The position numbers and the translations under genes are program-made. 64,000 bases of DNA from Cristatella mucedo (taxonomy: Eukaryota > Bryozoa > Phylactolaemata > Cristatellidae). Location of the stretch: NCBI GenBank assembly GCA_009760855.2, contig WPIO01000017.1, positions 1,425,501-1,489,500 of the forward strand. The letters are read 5' to 3'. Positions 1 to 60,002 of the stretch are shown here, piece by piece. The notes below the pieces were generated by a model, which was not told the origin of the DNA, did not search any database, and worked only from the letters and a program-made list of their open reading frames with translations. How positions within the stretch are numbered: the stretch's first letter is position 1; every line of letters begins with the position of its first letter.

Positions 1-1473
1 CTAGCTGCAGAGTTTTTCACCAGCTGTATGCGACTGATTGCACAGGCCGGTAGGCCAGCAAGCAGTGAGTTACAGAATTCAAGATTGGATAGCATAAATG
101 CTTGGACCAACTTAGATGTGATATCAAGGTCTAAACAAGCCCGAATTTTAGCAATGTTATGTAGCTGAAAGTAGGCAGACTTGAATGTGGAGCTCACGTC
201 GTCTTACGAGAAGTCACTTTGGAACATGACAGCCATATTTCGTGCAGATTCAACAGGAGATATGCTGGCAGAGCTGATTTTGAACGTTAGCCCTTCCAAT
301 CTCTGGATCACACTGGGTTTGCCCATAACTAGTAAGTTAGTTTTGTTATCGTTTAGTTTTAGAAAATTTGCTGCCATCCATGATCGGATGTCATCAATGC
401 ATGCAGCAAGTGAGTTGAGAGAATTTGAGGTGCTCGAAGGCTGGGAGGGATCAAAGCAAAGGTACAACTGAGTGTCATCCGCATAGAAGTGAAAGCCTAG
501 ATTGTGCTTGGCAATCACCCCGACAAGAGGGAGAGTATAAACGGTGAAAAGGACCGGACCTAGCACGGAGCACTGAGGTACCCCATATTTCAGAGGTACC
601 TCGGATGATCTTTGTCCATTCACATCAACACTCTTGAGTCTCCCACTGAGATAGGACCTGAACCACTGCAGAGCAGTGCCAGTGATGATCAGGCGAGATG
701 AAAGGCGCTCAAGAAGAACTTGGTGATCGATAGTATCAAAGGCTGCCGAAAGATCGAGCAAAACAAGAAGAGATACTCTACCCATGTCTGCATCCCTAAG
801 TAGGTCGTTGTGCACCCAAAGCAATGCTGAATCCGTGGAGTGATTAGCTCTCAAGCCAGACATAAACTTACTAGCAAGGTTTGAAGTTTCAATATATGAG
901 TTGAGCTGGTCTGCCACGACTCGTTCCAGTGTCTTAGATAGGAATGGTAGAAGGGAGGCTGAGCGGTAGTTGCTCAATTTCTCTTGGTCTAGTGTCACTT
1001 TCTTGAGTAGTGGCCTGATTACAGCTTTTTTTGAAAGGTGACGGGACATGACCTGAGGCTAATGACATATTAATGATGTTAGTTATGCATGGCAGCAGCA
1101 GATCAATGCAACGTAGGAGGGGAAGTTGGGAATTTGGTCCAAAGGACTTGTCTTCTTTGATTGGGATATGAACTCCGGGACGAGATCACTACTGACCTGC
1201 TTGAATGTATACATTGAGGCACTGCAAGGAATCGAGGGACAGCCTTCTAGGGGAATGCTGCTATCGCAGGAATGGACTTCCGGATCTTGTCTATCTTCTG
1301 GACAAAGAATCGAGGGAAGGGGTCAGCTAGATTATCACATGGATCATCAGGTAAGGGGCTAATCTGGGAGTGGTTGAGAAGATGGTTGATCGTCGACATC
1401 AGCATTTTTTAACAATGCATCTGTGATTCAACAATGTTTTAATAGAAGTTAGACTTGACCTTTGCTAGGATCG
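1..1473 (-). mobile_element. LINE-A copy 1 (L2/CR1-like), RT part, 3'-ward piece
   Basis: Minus-strand reverse transcriptase, open from 1049 to 204, with [21 protein letters not shown] and the catalytic FHFYADDTQLYL. The frame breaks near 204, after which C-terminal coding sequence continues to the window edge. Upstream it runs through the endonuclease-RT linker to about 1473, where LINE-B interrupts it. The element is cut by the window start and is dead as it stands. Confidence 0.85.
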
Positions 1474-1930
1474 CCTGCCATGGCTTGGCTCCTTTATACC
1501 TAGCTGAACTGCTGCACCAGTTTCAGCTTCTTCACGCCCTCATGTCCTGTATCGACAATAAATTGGCTGTTCCATTCCTCCACTTAAACACCCTTGGCGA
1601 CAGTAGCTTTAGCTCTGCCAGTCCTTGACTGTGGAACTCGATTCCACAATTCTTACGCAACGACAAATACTCTCCTACTGCCGACTATGACTTTTTTCTT
1701 TTCAGCGGTCCTGAGCTGTTACTTTTATGCTACTCACTACCTCAACTGCTCTCCTGACTCTGCTATGCTTCCCACTTTATATTTGTTGCGTGAGACGAAG
1801 TCTTTTGGCGACCGAATCGTACCAAAACCCGCTTAGGCTGTGAGTGTGCTAAACAAAACTCTCCTGTGTAACACCCACATGGTCTTTGTGACTTTGTGTG
1901 GTTACAGATGGAGATACATTACATTAAATC
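1474..1930 (+). mobile_element. LINE-B copy 1, nested in LINE-A copy 1
   Basis: C-terminal fragment of a second L2/CR1-like LINE: matches the other LINE-B copies through the LxELLHQFQ-like, SFSSAS-like and RETKSFGDR coding traces. It ends in an ACATT-repeat tail. LINE-A sequence is contiguous on either side (CTAGGATCG before, ATCGATTAG after). Confidence 0.75.
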
Positions 1931-2288
1931 GATTAGTGCGACCTACAATAGTCCTCGTATGCCTGTCGTTTGACAGTCAGTTCTTATCTTTTGTGTGCTT
2001 TTTCAAGCTTTTGCATTGTAGACCCAGATAGTTTAATGTCTGTGGTAAACCATAGCACAGTGCGCTTAGTCAGAGGTGCAAACTCGTCGAGCATGTCAGC
2101 TAGTGTCGTGTTGCAGCTATCTACCATGATGACAGATCGAAGCAGGACTGAGCAGCAGAGGCGAGACAGACATTCTCGCACGGACAGCACCGAAGTCAAG
2201 GGGCTTGAGGTTTCGTGATTCACAGGTAATTTTAGAGGAGGAGGAGGAGGCGGGCACACACTGTAGATTAAATGAGATCTGCATGTGG
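1931..2288 (-). mobile_element. LINE-A copy 1, 5'-ward remainder (endonuclease-RT linker)
   Basis: Reverse complement matches the 43490-43750 segment of the fuller LINE-A at 42250-45200, including the region encoding NTTLADMLDEFAPL. This is the piece separated from the RT part by the LINE-B insertion. Confidence 0.7.
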
Positions 2289-2800
2289 CTTTTCTCCTCT
2301 CTTGTTTTTATTTATTCCATCTTGTTATAATTTCTGAATTTTAGTGCTGAGTATGCGGGTGCACATGTTAATCTGAACTGCTCGCCATCATGCTAAGGAT
2401 TTTCCTAGTAGAAAAAGTCGAGAATCCAGGCGATCGTGGCAACCGCCGAGTCAAAGCGACGCTGCAACATCTGAAATCAACATCATGCACCAGAAGCAAC
2501 ATGAAAGGAAATCACCAGAAAGAAAGAGCACCAAAATCAAGCTCGTAAACACGTTTCAGCCGCTTGCAGGTGCAGCACTTGCTGCGAGGTTATAAATTTA
2601 ACCAAGATGGCTATGCTGCACTTTAGAGAAAGCGAAATGAATGAATGCCGCCTCTTGCCATAAATGTCTGTTGGGGATGTTGCCAAAAATGCCTGTTAGC
2701 CTTCGGCTAACCAAGTGCGTTTTCCGAAACGTGCCCGCCAGATTAAAAAGAGAAACGGTCGACCTGAGGGGAAACGAAAATAAAAAAATATGAAAAACTA
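2289..2800. other. No feature recognised
   Basis: AT-leaning sequence without a supported coding region or match to the local repeat families. Confidence 0.5.
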
Positions 2801-2945
2801 TTATTAAATTGTATGGCGCCCGAAGACAACTTAATCAGGCGTTTATTTGGGCGATTCACAGATAACGCGAGGCTTGAGCCCACAACCGCGGCCGTCAATG
2901 GCGAGCACCTTAACCCCTGGGCCAAATACGACTGGTACATAAAAC
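2801..2945 (-). mobile_element. SINE-2 copy (tRNA-derived)
   Basis: Minus-strand copy: tail side reads TTGTATGGCGCC, followed by the B-box complement GGCTTGAGCCCAC and A-box region at the right end. Diverged from other SINE-2 copies but collinear. Confidence 0.7.
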
Positions 2946-3062
2946 TCGGTTTCACGCACGGAGTTGTCTAGCCTTAACTTCCGGGTCTCATAAATTATCT
3001 CAGAGACTGCAGCATATGGTCAATTAACTGATACAGAGCAAAACTCTTGCTCTGACTCACAA

Positions 3063-3640
3063 GCTCCCGCAATGGCTTTTGGCTTCTCGATGATTTGATG
3101 AACTGCTGCACCGGGTTAAGCCAGCTCACGCCCTCAGGTCCTACCTGGACAATAAACTGGTTGTATGATTCTTTCATTTAACGACTGTTGATGACAGAAG
3201 ATTTTGCTCTTTGGGTCTTTGATTGTGGAACGTTTAATCGTCCAACCTTTATTTTACTCAAACTCACGTCCACAATTGCTACAAAACGATCTATCTTCTT
3301 CTGTCGACTCTGGCGCATCCTTTCCAGCCGACCTACGCTGACGATTCTATGCAATTTGATTCCTTTACAGTATTCTTTATTCAGCCATGCTTCTCAGTCT
3401 CGTCTCTGCCCTTGCGTCCTGGGCTGGGGTGCAAGGTCCACACTTCACGTGCCAGGTTAGAGGGTTTTGAGTCTTACATCAGGCAATCCTTTATTGTCCA
3501 CCGCAAGCGGTGTCATAGCCGCTCAGGTTCTTTTGTGATTATATAAATAAGGCTATTGAATAAGCTGATATTTACACCGCGTTTTAAATTTTTTGTGTGA
3601 CGAAGTCTGTTGGCTACCGTATGCGCCCCTCAAGCTTTTG
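3063..3640 (+). mobile_element. LINE-B copy 2, diverged, interrupted by SINE-1
   Basis: Starts at the segment GAACTGCTGCACC, shared with the other copies, and ends near GACGAAGTCTGTTGGC. A SINE-1 sits inside it at about 3408-3572. Many substitutions make it one of the oldest copies here. Confidence 0.6.
3408..3572 (+). mobile_element. SINE-1 copy, nested in LINE-B
   Basis: Collinear with other SINE-1 copies: CAATCCTTTATTG, CCGCAAGCGGTG, ATAGCCGCT and the final AAGCTGATAT. The B box is decayed. Confidence 0.65.
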
Positions 3641-3775
3641 CAATATAATTCAAAATGACCGCTAAAATAAGTACCGGTACTCAGACTCCTCAAATTTCTG
3701 ACATGTCTTCAGCAGCTTAATGCTGTTCAGTGCAAGCGCAAAACACGTTGGTTTGACTCTGCTGTTGAGGTGCTC

Positions 3776-4822
3776 GCCCCGATCTAGGTCAGTGAGAATG
3801 TATTGCTTTGATCTCTCACATCCCTTGAGCTCGTCGAATTCTATTTACCCTTGCTGCGTGTATTGATGACATCTGCACATGGATGGCAGCAAACTTTCTT
3901 GAATTGAATGATGATAAAACCAACTTACTAGTTATGGGCAAACCAAGCGTGATTCAGAAACTGGAAATATTAACGCTTACCATCGGTTTAGCCAGCAAAT
4001 CTCCTGCTGAATTTGCACGAAATCAAGGTGTCCTGTTCCAAAGCGACATTTCATTAGACGACCACATCTGCTCTACCATCAAGTCTGCCTATTTTCAGCT
4101 TCATAAAATTGCTAAAATTCAAGCTTGTTTAGACAGGGATATCACATCTAAATTGGTCCACACATTTGTGACATCCTGTCTCGGCCTCTTTAACTGACTG
4201 CTTGCCGGTCTACTGGCCTGTGCATTCAGGCACTTACAGCTAGTGCAAAACTCGGCAGCTAGGCTTGTCTGTCGTGAGCGTCACAGTCGCCACGTCACAC
4301 GACTTCTCGCCGAGCTGCGCTGGTTCCCAGTCAAGCAACGCATAAACTTCAAGTTTATGTCACTCACTTTTAGGTCAATTCATGTTTGGCTCCAGCTACC
4401 TATCAGATCTAATGTCCCACCAGGCTAAGCATCGTACCACCCGCTTTTCGGAGTCTAACTGTTTACCCATACCTCACACACACAAGTCTCACATTCTTGG
4501 AGACAGTGTCTTTTGTTCATATGCTCCCAAAGCCTGGAACTCACTTCCGACTTGGATCAAGACATCCCCTGACTTGACCACACTTAAAAATTAGCTAAAA
4601 AACGTATCTATTTATCACAGCTTTTAGAGGGTCCGTGTGATTCGTCCTTTATGTGCTTATGCGTGCTGACACTGTGCATGCTGCCACTAACCATATCTGC
4701 ATGTTGACCCTGTGCATGCCACTTGCTAACCATGTTATTTTTGTTGTTATTGAGCATGCTTTTACTAAATATTCGATCATGCCTCCTTTGCAGCAAAATT
4801 AAAGTGCCTAGAAATAATTTAG
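3776..4822 (+). mobile_element. LINE-A copy 2, 3' half
   Basis: Encodes the RT thumb segment (WMAANFLELNDDKTNLLVMG) and the C-terminal region in several frames, then the non-coding 3' end with AAGTGCCTAGAAA. Truncated at the 5' end and cut off within the stem-loop, where copy 3 begins. Confidence 0.85.
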
Positions 4823-5228
4823 TTCGTATGCTTCCAAAGCCTGGAATTCACTCCTGGCTTTCGTCACGACATCCCCTGACTTAAGAACATTTAAAAAGAA
4901 ATTAAAAACCCATCCATTTTTGTGACAGCATGTAGTAAGTCTCTGTGATTCATCGTTTATGTGCTTATGCATGCTGACACTGTGCGTGCTGTTCACTAAC
5001 CATACTTGCATGCTGACCATGTGCACGTCACCCCTAACCATGTTACTTACGTTCATCAAGCACGATGCCACTTTTCGATCACCATTCGATCGTGTTTCCT
5101 TTGCAGCAAATGTAAAACACCTAGACTGGGATTGAGTTCAATGAGGGTGCTTTATGAAGTGCATTGCTTTTATAATTACTGAGTTCTCCGAGGGCGCTAT
5201 AACAAGTGCATTATTATTATTATTGATG
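4823..5228 (+). mobile_element. LINE-A copy 3, 3' end only
   Basis: Begins at the coding segment for SYASKAWNS-like sequence and runs to a 3' stem-loop and an ATT tail. The stem-loop region appears twice (about 5110-5150 and 5180-5210), a local duplication of the tail. Confidence 0.75.
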
Positions 5229-6083
5229 CTCTTGGTATTTTCCAAACGACCTCTCGTTAGACGACCATATCAGCTCCACAGTCAAATATGTATATTTTTA
5301 GCTCCATAACATTGCTAAAATTTGGGATTGTTTAGATAATGATACTACGTCCAAGTTGGTCCATGCATTCGTGACATCCCGTCTCGACTTCTGCAACTCA
5401 CTGCTTACTGGCCTCCCAGCATGTGCGATCAGGCGATTGCAGCTGGTGCAAAACTCTGCAGCTAGGCTTGTCTGTCGTGAGCGTCGCAGTTGCCACATTA
5501 CTCCACTTCTCGCCGACCTGCACTGGCTACCAGTCAAGCAACGGATTGACTTCAAGGTTTTGTCGCTCACTTTTAGGTCCCTTCATTTTATGGCTCCAGC
5601 CTATCTCTCCGACATATTCCCCCATCAGGCCAAGCATCGTGCCACCCGCTTTTCGGAATCCAACAGTCTACAAATACCTCGTAAAAACCTTAAATCCTTT
5701 GGAGACCGTGCATTTAGTTCGTATGCTCCCAAAGCCTGGAACTCCCTCCCGACCTGCGTCAGAACATCCCCTGACTTGACCACATTTAAAAGGAACTTAA
5801 AAACACCTATTTAGGACAGCATATTGTGGGTCCCTGTGATTCGTCCTTGATGTGCTTATGCGTGCTGACACTGTGCATGCTGCCACTAACCACATTTGCA
5901 TGCTGACCCTGTGCATGTCACCCCTAACCATATTTTTCATTTTGCTTGTTTTTCAGGCATGATTTTACTTACCATTCAATTGCATTTCCCTTAGCAGCAA
6001 ATGCAAAGCGCCTAGAAAGAGATTAAGTTCTCTGAGGGCGCTTTATCAAGTGTATTATTATGATTATTATAATTATTATTATT
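5229..6083 (+). mobile_element. LINE-A copy 4, C-terminal coding end
   Basis: A clean 152-codon open frame (5356-5814) encodes the family C-terminus with LHWLPVKQRIDFKVLSLTFR and SFGDRAFSSYAPKAWNSLP. It is followed by about 190 nt of 3' UTR, the AGCGCC...GGCGCT stem-loop and an ATT tail. It is among the best preserved 3' ends and nearly identical to the copy at 61262-62090, so probably young. Confidence 0.88.
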
Positions 6084-9045
6084 TCTTTGTCTCTTTTGAA
6101 ATATAATAAGCCAAAAAATGGAATGAAACAGGACAGTGAAAAATAGGTCACTAGTAAAATTTGAATTATTCGTCAAATCTGTGTCAAAAGCTTGAGAGTA
6201 ACCGTATATTCCTAGTCATTTTTCGGAGCAAATGGATCTTGACTAGGACATAGCGAGCTTGCTTACAGGGTCAATTTAACCACTTCTTCAGGAGGAAGTA
6301 GAGTTTATTCTGCAGTCATTGTGGGGGATAGGCAAGTGATTATCTTTTCGAAATTACAATGCCTAGAAGGGCTACTATTCGGGATGCTATAAACATCCAT
6401 TATTGTGACATTAGCCCGGAAACTCTTCAGTTACACCTCGGAGATCTCTAAGTCGTACGGTCGCTTTTATCAACTGAATTTTATCTGGCTAGTACTCATT
6501 CGTCGCAAGTAAAGTTCGCGGCATCTTGAATTAAGATTTACATGTCCACCTCGCGGTTACTCAAAAAGTCCAAAATCAGATAAGGGTCTTTTGTTTTTCT
6601 TACGGCAATATCAGCCTCTGTGTAGAGTCTCAAGACATTTTGCGACCTAAAAATTGCGCGACATACGGTATACAAAATAAGGCGTGCTCATTCAGATTGA
6701 GTGGTCCTGATAATTGTTTTAAAACATAGGTCTGCCTAAGGTCGTCTGCCGCGAGACCAGAGGCGGAATTTTATTTCGCGAGGGTGGAATGGTCCCATAA
6801 CCTCTTGAATACCCGGCTAGTATGCTACCGATTGATCTATGAGACTCCGTTCTCCGTTCATACGCGGATTTAAAACTTAAGGCTTAAATTTTCAATTTAG
6901 CGTCCGAGCAAGAGCTCGACGAACTTTATTTATTGCAACTATGTGTGCCAAGCTCCCACGGTTACATCCATATTGACTGACGACCGTCAATACTAGTCAA
7001 TCGCACCCAAGCGTCAACTCAAACTTTAAACTTATTAAGCACCAGAGATATAGACTATGTGAAATGCACTCTCACGCGTCAACACTCGCCCACACTCTTG
7101 CTGTCCCTCTCGCTCACGATCTATCACTATATTTTGAAACACCGCAATGCTATATCATCCGCATCATGAGTGCTAGAAATTGTAAGCATTCTCTCGGGTA
7201 TAATCATTAGGAGTCAGATGTATCATAATCTACGGTTTAGATCGTATAACAGGCCACCATGATGCACAACTCAGCTGTACGTTATTGCTCATTCTGTGTA
7301 GCTTCAGCTGGGAATATAAAGCTGCATATTTAGTGGCTACCGATTGTTATTAAGGTATCGGCGTTGTTGATTGCTGCCATGTTTGTTCTCCTCCCCACAA
7401 CTTAGTATATCGATGCTGCTTCTACGACTGGTTAGCTTCGCTTGGATATGTTAGCTCTATCAGCATCCATCAAGCGTCTGATAGGACAAGCACTCAGTCC
7501 GGTGCGTTTGCGGGAAGGACTCGAGTTCGAGTAATAATATCGCTTTTCCCACGCTGGGAAAAATGAGTGATAAGGTGACGCTACGATGAGTTTGTAGGTA
7601 AAACAGTCACAGTGAGCTAAAAAAATCTTAGACCTTCCTCATAGGCTTTGCAAAAAGCCTGGAGAAATTATACTTATAAGGTAGACAAGTGAGCGCCTTA
7701 GCGAGTCAGGCTTTTCCTCATAGGTGAGTTCAAAAAAGGCAAGTTGTGCTCACGAGCATCTGCAACGACAGCCATATTCTGGTTTTACATCGCGTAGTTA
7801 TGTATGCTGCTTAGCTGCCCCTCTGGGCCAAGATGCAGACGTTATCGGAATTACTCTCGATGGCCCTCTCTTGGCATGGACATGTACAGTGTCATGTCTT
7901 GTACATAGATATGGCATGTCGGACGAGCGAAATGAGGCAAATCGATATGAAGAGCTTTCGAATACCCGCTGTACTTTTCATTTACCAAGCTAATTAACAA
8001 ATAATACATAAACTTCGGTGATAATGCAAGCGTAGTCGGAGGTTATCCGACCCTATAGAGATATACACAGGAAGCAGCGACTTGAGTGTGCCATGAAATG
8101 CACATGCAGACTGGCACTGCTGGCAGACTGACAGCAAGGCGGTGGTTGAACAGATGACATGAAGTTGGCGTGATGGGGTAACTTGATAACGGATGTGAAA
8201 GCGTTGCTTTGCAAAAGTCTGCCCGACAGGTGCATACTTTCAGGGGAAGCTGGCTTGAGTTTCTGTGAGCAAATAGGTCTGTCATCATTTGTGGATGACG
8301 GCAGCTAACCTGGCAGCCGTTAGCTTGGATTAAGCGGATGATGATTAAATGTAGGTCGTCTTCAATGCCCTCGAATCTGATTTAGCATTTGATTTAGCAG
8401 CCATCAAAGGCCTCAGGCTCAGAGTTGTCTTAGTACTGTTGAGTTCTACCTTATCCACTTCACAAGCCATGTTTTAGTCTCGTTTGAAAGTTGAGGTCCA
8501 ACGAAAATAATTTGAGTCTTAATTGTGCTATCTGAGTAGTCTCAATCTGTCTACCGCTTCGAAAATATTTTGGAATTTCTCATCTGGTTTGATGACCCCC
8601 GAAACTGAGTTATTTCTCACGAGCCTCAGCCAATTGCCAATTGGTTTCTCACGACATCATGGCTTAATATTCGTAAAGTGAGGCCGAATCGACGGCCAGA
8701 CCTGCACGGAGCGAATAGAGCCTCCGCAGATTTCGAGGCACATTCATTTGCAAGGACAGAGCGTGTCTAGTTGGTCTCGGGAGTTTAAAGATAGAATCTT
8801 GAATAGTCAAACCCTTCTAAACACAAGACATATTTCCAGCAGACAACTTTGCACGTTCTTTGGCCAATTACATATTTCTGTCGCTAATTACCAAAGTATG
8901 CACACATTTTATTAACACGCGACATCTTAATAGGGTCACAGCATACTAAATGGTTCACGTTCAGCCTACTGAACACATTACACGCCCAATCTAGTACCCA
9001 TGCGCATCTGCCATTCAAAAGCACCATTTATTCCCCATGTCCATA
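6084..9045. other. Intergenic sequence without recognised features
   Basis: About 3 kb with only short chance open frames (such as 7724-7993 and 8043-8288) that show no recognisable motif, and no match to the local repeat families. Upstream of CPSF1; regulatory function cannot be judged. Confidence 0.5.
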
Positions 9046-9198
9046 GGTCTTAGCCTAGGGGCAAGGTGCTTGCACTTCACGACCTAAGTTGTGAGTCCAA
9101 GTCCTGCAGCAGGTAATTCGGGATCGCTCACGGCAGTTGGGGGTGACAGCCGCTACGGCTTCTCTACCGCTATATAAATGAGGCTGTAGTTTAGTTCC
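9046..9198 (+). mobile_element. SINE-1 copy, full length
   Basis: A-box-like TTAGCCTAGGGGCAAGG, then TTCACGACCT, B-box-like GAGTCCAAGTCC, and the 3' part GCCGCTACGGCTTCTCTACCGCTATATAAATGAGG in diverged form. Confidence 0.7.
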
Positions 9199-9479
9199 TG
9201 AAATCCAGACGCTTTTAAAGGAAATTTAAATAAAAAATAACAACTCTCTTTACGAGAATCGGTTACTCAAGTAAGACAACTGGAATCAAGTCCGCGTACA
9301 CACCTGTATCTATAGAGACAACCATGCTTTTCTATCTGCGCCACTCACGTGCCATTCAAAAGCGCTTTGTATTAGGTAAATACTGAAACGTTGGCATGCT
9401 AAATCTACCAGAGTACGAAAGAATGCCGAATGCCGAAAAGGTTCCACACAATTATTTTTGGACAGTGTTATGGCCGAGG

Positions 9480-10200
9480 TTGACAGGCCAGCCAACATCA
9501 ATCAGCCGCTCCCGCGCGTAGCAGATCAATTCTAAAGGCCAAATCGCCACCGCTGGTCCCAGAGCTGACTGGCTCGCTCTTAAGCTCTTGCTCTCTCACC
9601 ACACTGGCGCTCCTCTCTGGTTTCACTGCTCCAGGCCAAATAAGTTTCTACCCACCGAGCAGTTCTCGTTAGCGCTAATATTAAGCCAAGGCTAGCGCGG
9701 CGCTACGTCTCGATTGCTGCCACGCTTCGCTAGAGTGGGTACACGCGGGTGAGGCATCTACGGCTCATTAACGGTGTTTTGAGGCGCTAACTTCACCACT
9801 ATCTGTCACCCACCTGTAAGGACTAGCAACCCGTACGTTTACTGTGATTTTGGCGAAGCATCGCGGTTCAGGAGCGGCTACAGCGCATTCTTAACCGTAC
9901 GGAGGCGGGAACCGTACGAATGTGGCGCTGAAATGAGCCGATTGCTCTCACGTAGATAGCCGCGATGCTTAGATTAGGATTGACGGTACCAGATTTCCAA
10001 GCACTTACTGTTTAGCTAGAACCATAACGACCAAACCGCGAGGTTCGTGACTTAAGTTCCTTGGATATTCAGCGTGTGGGCTTAGGAGCTACAAGCATCT
10101 AAGGTCAAGGTTGCACAAAGCATTGCATATCCGTTTCCGGGCTGCGAGCGCGCTGGAGACCGGTTGGCATTAGACTTACCGGCGAGCCCGTCCAGGTTCG
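9480..10200 (+). promoter_or_regulatory. CpG-rich stretch, candidate CPSF1 promoter or 5' UTR exon
   Basis: Locally dense in CG dinucleotides compared with the AT-leaning flanks. It contains three CGTACG palindromes (near 9832, 9896 and 9913) and no coding similarity or repeat match. It lies 0.6-1.3 kb upstream of the CPSF1 ATG. The pyrimidine-rich acceptor ending at 10787 suggests a 5' UTR intron, which would put the start of transcription in this stretch. No TATA box or start site is proven. Confidence 0.35.
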
Positions 10201-10787
10201 CAAGCTTGGAATTCGTTAGCCTGCTGCTTCATTATAAGTTATTCGTTTAATACGGCCATCATGCATAAACTTGAAATATGAATAAGCTTAGCCTGTAGGA
10301 TTGAGTTCGCACAGCGGTAGCATGTTCTATAGAGGCGTTTGAGCTGTTCGTTCGCTCATCCATGTGATCTTTTACAATACTCGCTTCCGATGTTTATAAA
10401 TTAGCTTCTCTGCATGATTCTTCCAATAAGTGGTATACATTCTGATGCATTGTTTTTTGGTCTGTTTGTTTTATGAGTAATTGGCTTCGCGCTTATGGAT
10501 TTAGTGCATGGTAGATCATCATTTGTGTTGCATCTCAGTCATCTGTAAGCCCATAAGGCGGCCCGTTATATGGCAGAATATAAGCTGCGAAGAAGCTTGT
10601 AGATGTAGCCGGATACATTAAGCGTTTTTGGCAGTCAGTGTAGTTAATTCGATTGAAAAACCTCGCCAGTATTTTCCCATGCAGTTCAGTCAAGCTAGGA
10701 CTAAGTTTATCTGGAGCATGTTACCGCTATTGTGTTTTGTTATGCTGACTTATTTTTCCCTTTTATGGAAAATCTTCACTGCATTAG

Positions 10788-10794
10788 ATCGAAG
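10788..10794 (+). other. Putative 7-nt 5' UTR remnant of CPSF1 coding exon 1
   Basis: Short leader between a candidate acceptor (TTTTTCCCTTTT tract upstream, AG at 10786-10787) and the ATG at 10795. If real, the start codon is spliced to an upstream non-coding exon. Confidence 0.35.
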
Positions 10795-59313
<48,519 letters not shown>

Positions 59314-59785
59314 TGGCTTGCCACGTCGACACAGGACATAACTACCACTGGCAACGTTCAGACAACCAAGCTTACGCCTGTGCCGATTTTAGAGCTTGCC
59401 AGGTCGAAGTTCTTCTGCATATGCAGACTCAGTTGTGTGTGTACACGGCATGGCTGTGATAATGTAGGATGTCGGCCATTGGAAGTTGCTGGAAATGCAC
59501 TGTGTAGAGTGAAAACCTGTAGGAGATATTACACAAAATGGTGGCATGTTAATTTTGCCATCGTTACAAACCATTAAGCCACACGTGTAGGTCAAAGCCT
59601 CACAACGTTGTCGGTTATAAAGCTTGCTTCGTACTGTCTGTAACAATGTGAATGTGCTTGGCATCGCGCATCCTTTTATTTTGTTATATGTTAACATCTT
59701 TCCCCAGACTATTACTGTACTTGTATTGTATCATAGGAGCTGCCTTTGTATTGAAGTCAATAAAATAATAATACGTTGGTACTTA
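59314..59785 (+). promoter_or_regulatory. CPSF1: CPSF1 3' UTR with AATAAA at 59759-59764
   Basis: About 445 nt after the stop codon there is a canonical AATAAA, followed by T-rich sequence. No recognisable repeat interrupts the stretch. A SINE-1 starts at about 59830, so the transcript probably ends just before it. The exact cleavage site is not visible. Confidence 0.6.
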
Positions 59786-59829
59786 TTATTTTTGTTGCCT
59801 GTTCTTTTATGTGACTTCGACGTTTAGTT

Positions 59830-60002
59830 GGGTGAGTCGTAATGGCTCACTAGTTAAGGCGGTTGCTTTTCACGACCTTGGCCCCGAGGTCGCGAGTTCG
59901 AATCCTGCGGTGGGCGATCCTTTATCGCCACTGCAAGCGGTGGTGATAGCCGTAAAGGCTCTTCTGTCGCTATACAAAAAGAGGCTGTTAAATCAGCAAA
60001 TA
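59830..60002 (+). mobile_element. SINE-1 copy, full length, best preserved
   Basis: A-box-like TGGCTCACTAGTTAAGG, B box GAGTTCGAATCC, GGGCGATCCTTTATCGCC, GGTGATAGCCGTAAAGGC, CGCTATACAAAAAGAGGCTG. It shows the tRNA-like Pol III promoter layout of the family. It lies about 65 bp after the CPSF1 AATAAA. Confidence 0.88.

Noticed and set aside
204-1049. 281-codon minus-strand open frame as a host gene
   Set aside because: It is the reverse transcriptase of LINE-A; the catalytic motif and repeated copies in the window show this.
59830-59910. tRNA gene
   Set aside because: A and B boxes are present but the body lacks a proper anticodon arm and acceptor pairing, and the unit recurs with the same non-tRNA 3' part. 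It is a SINE head.
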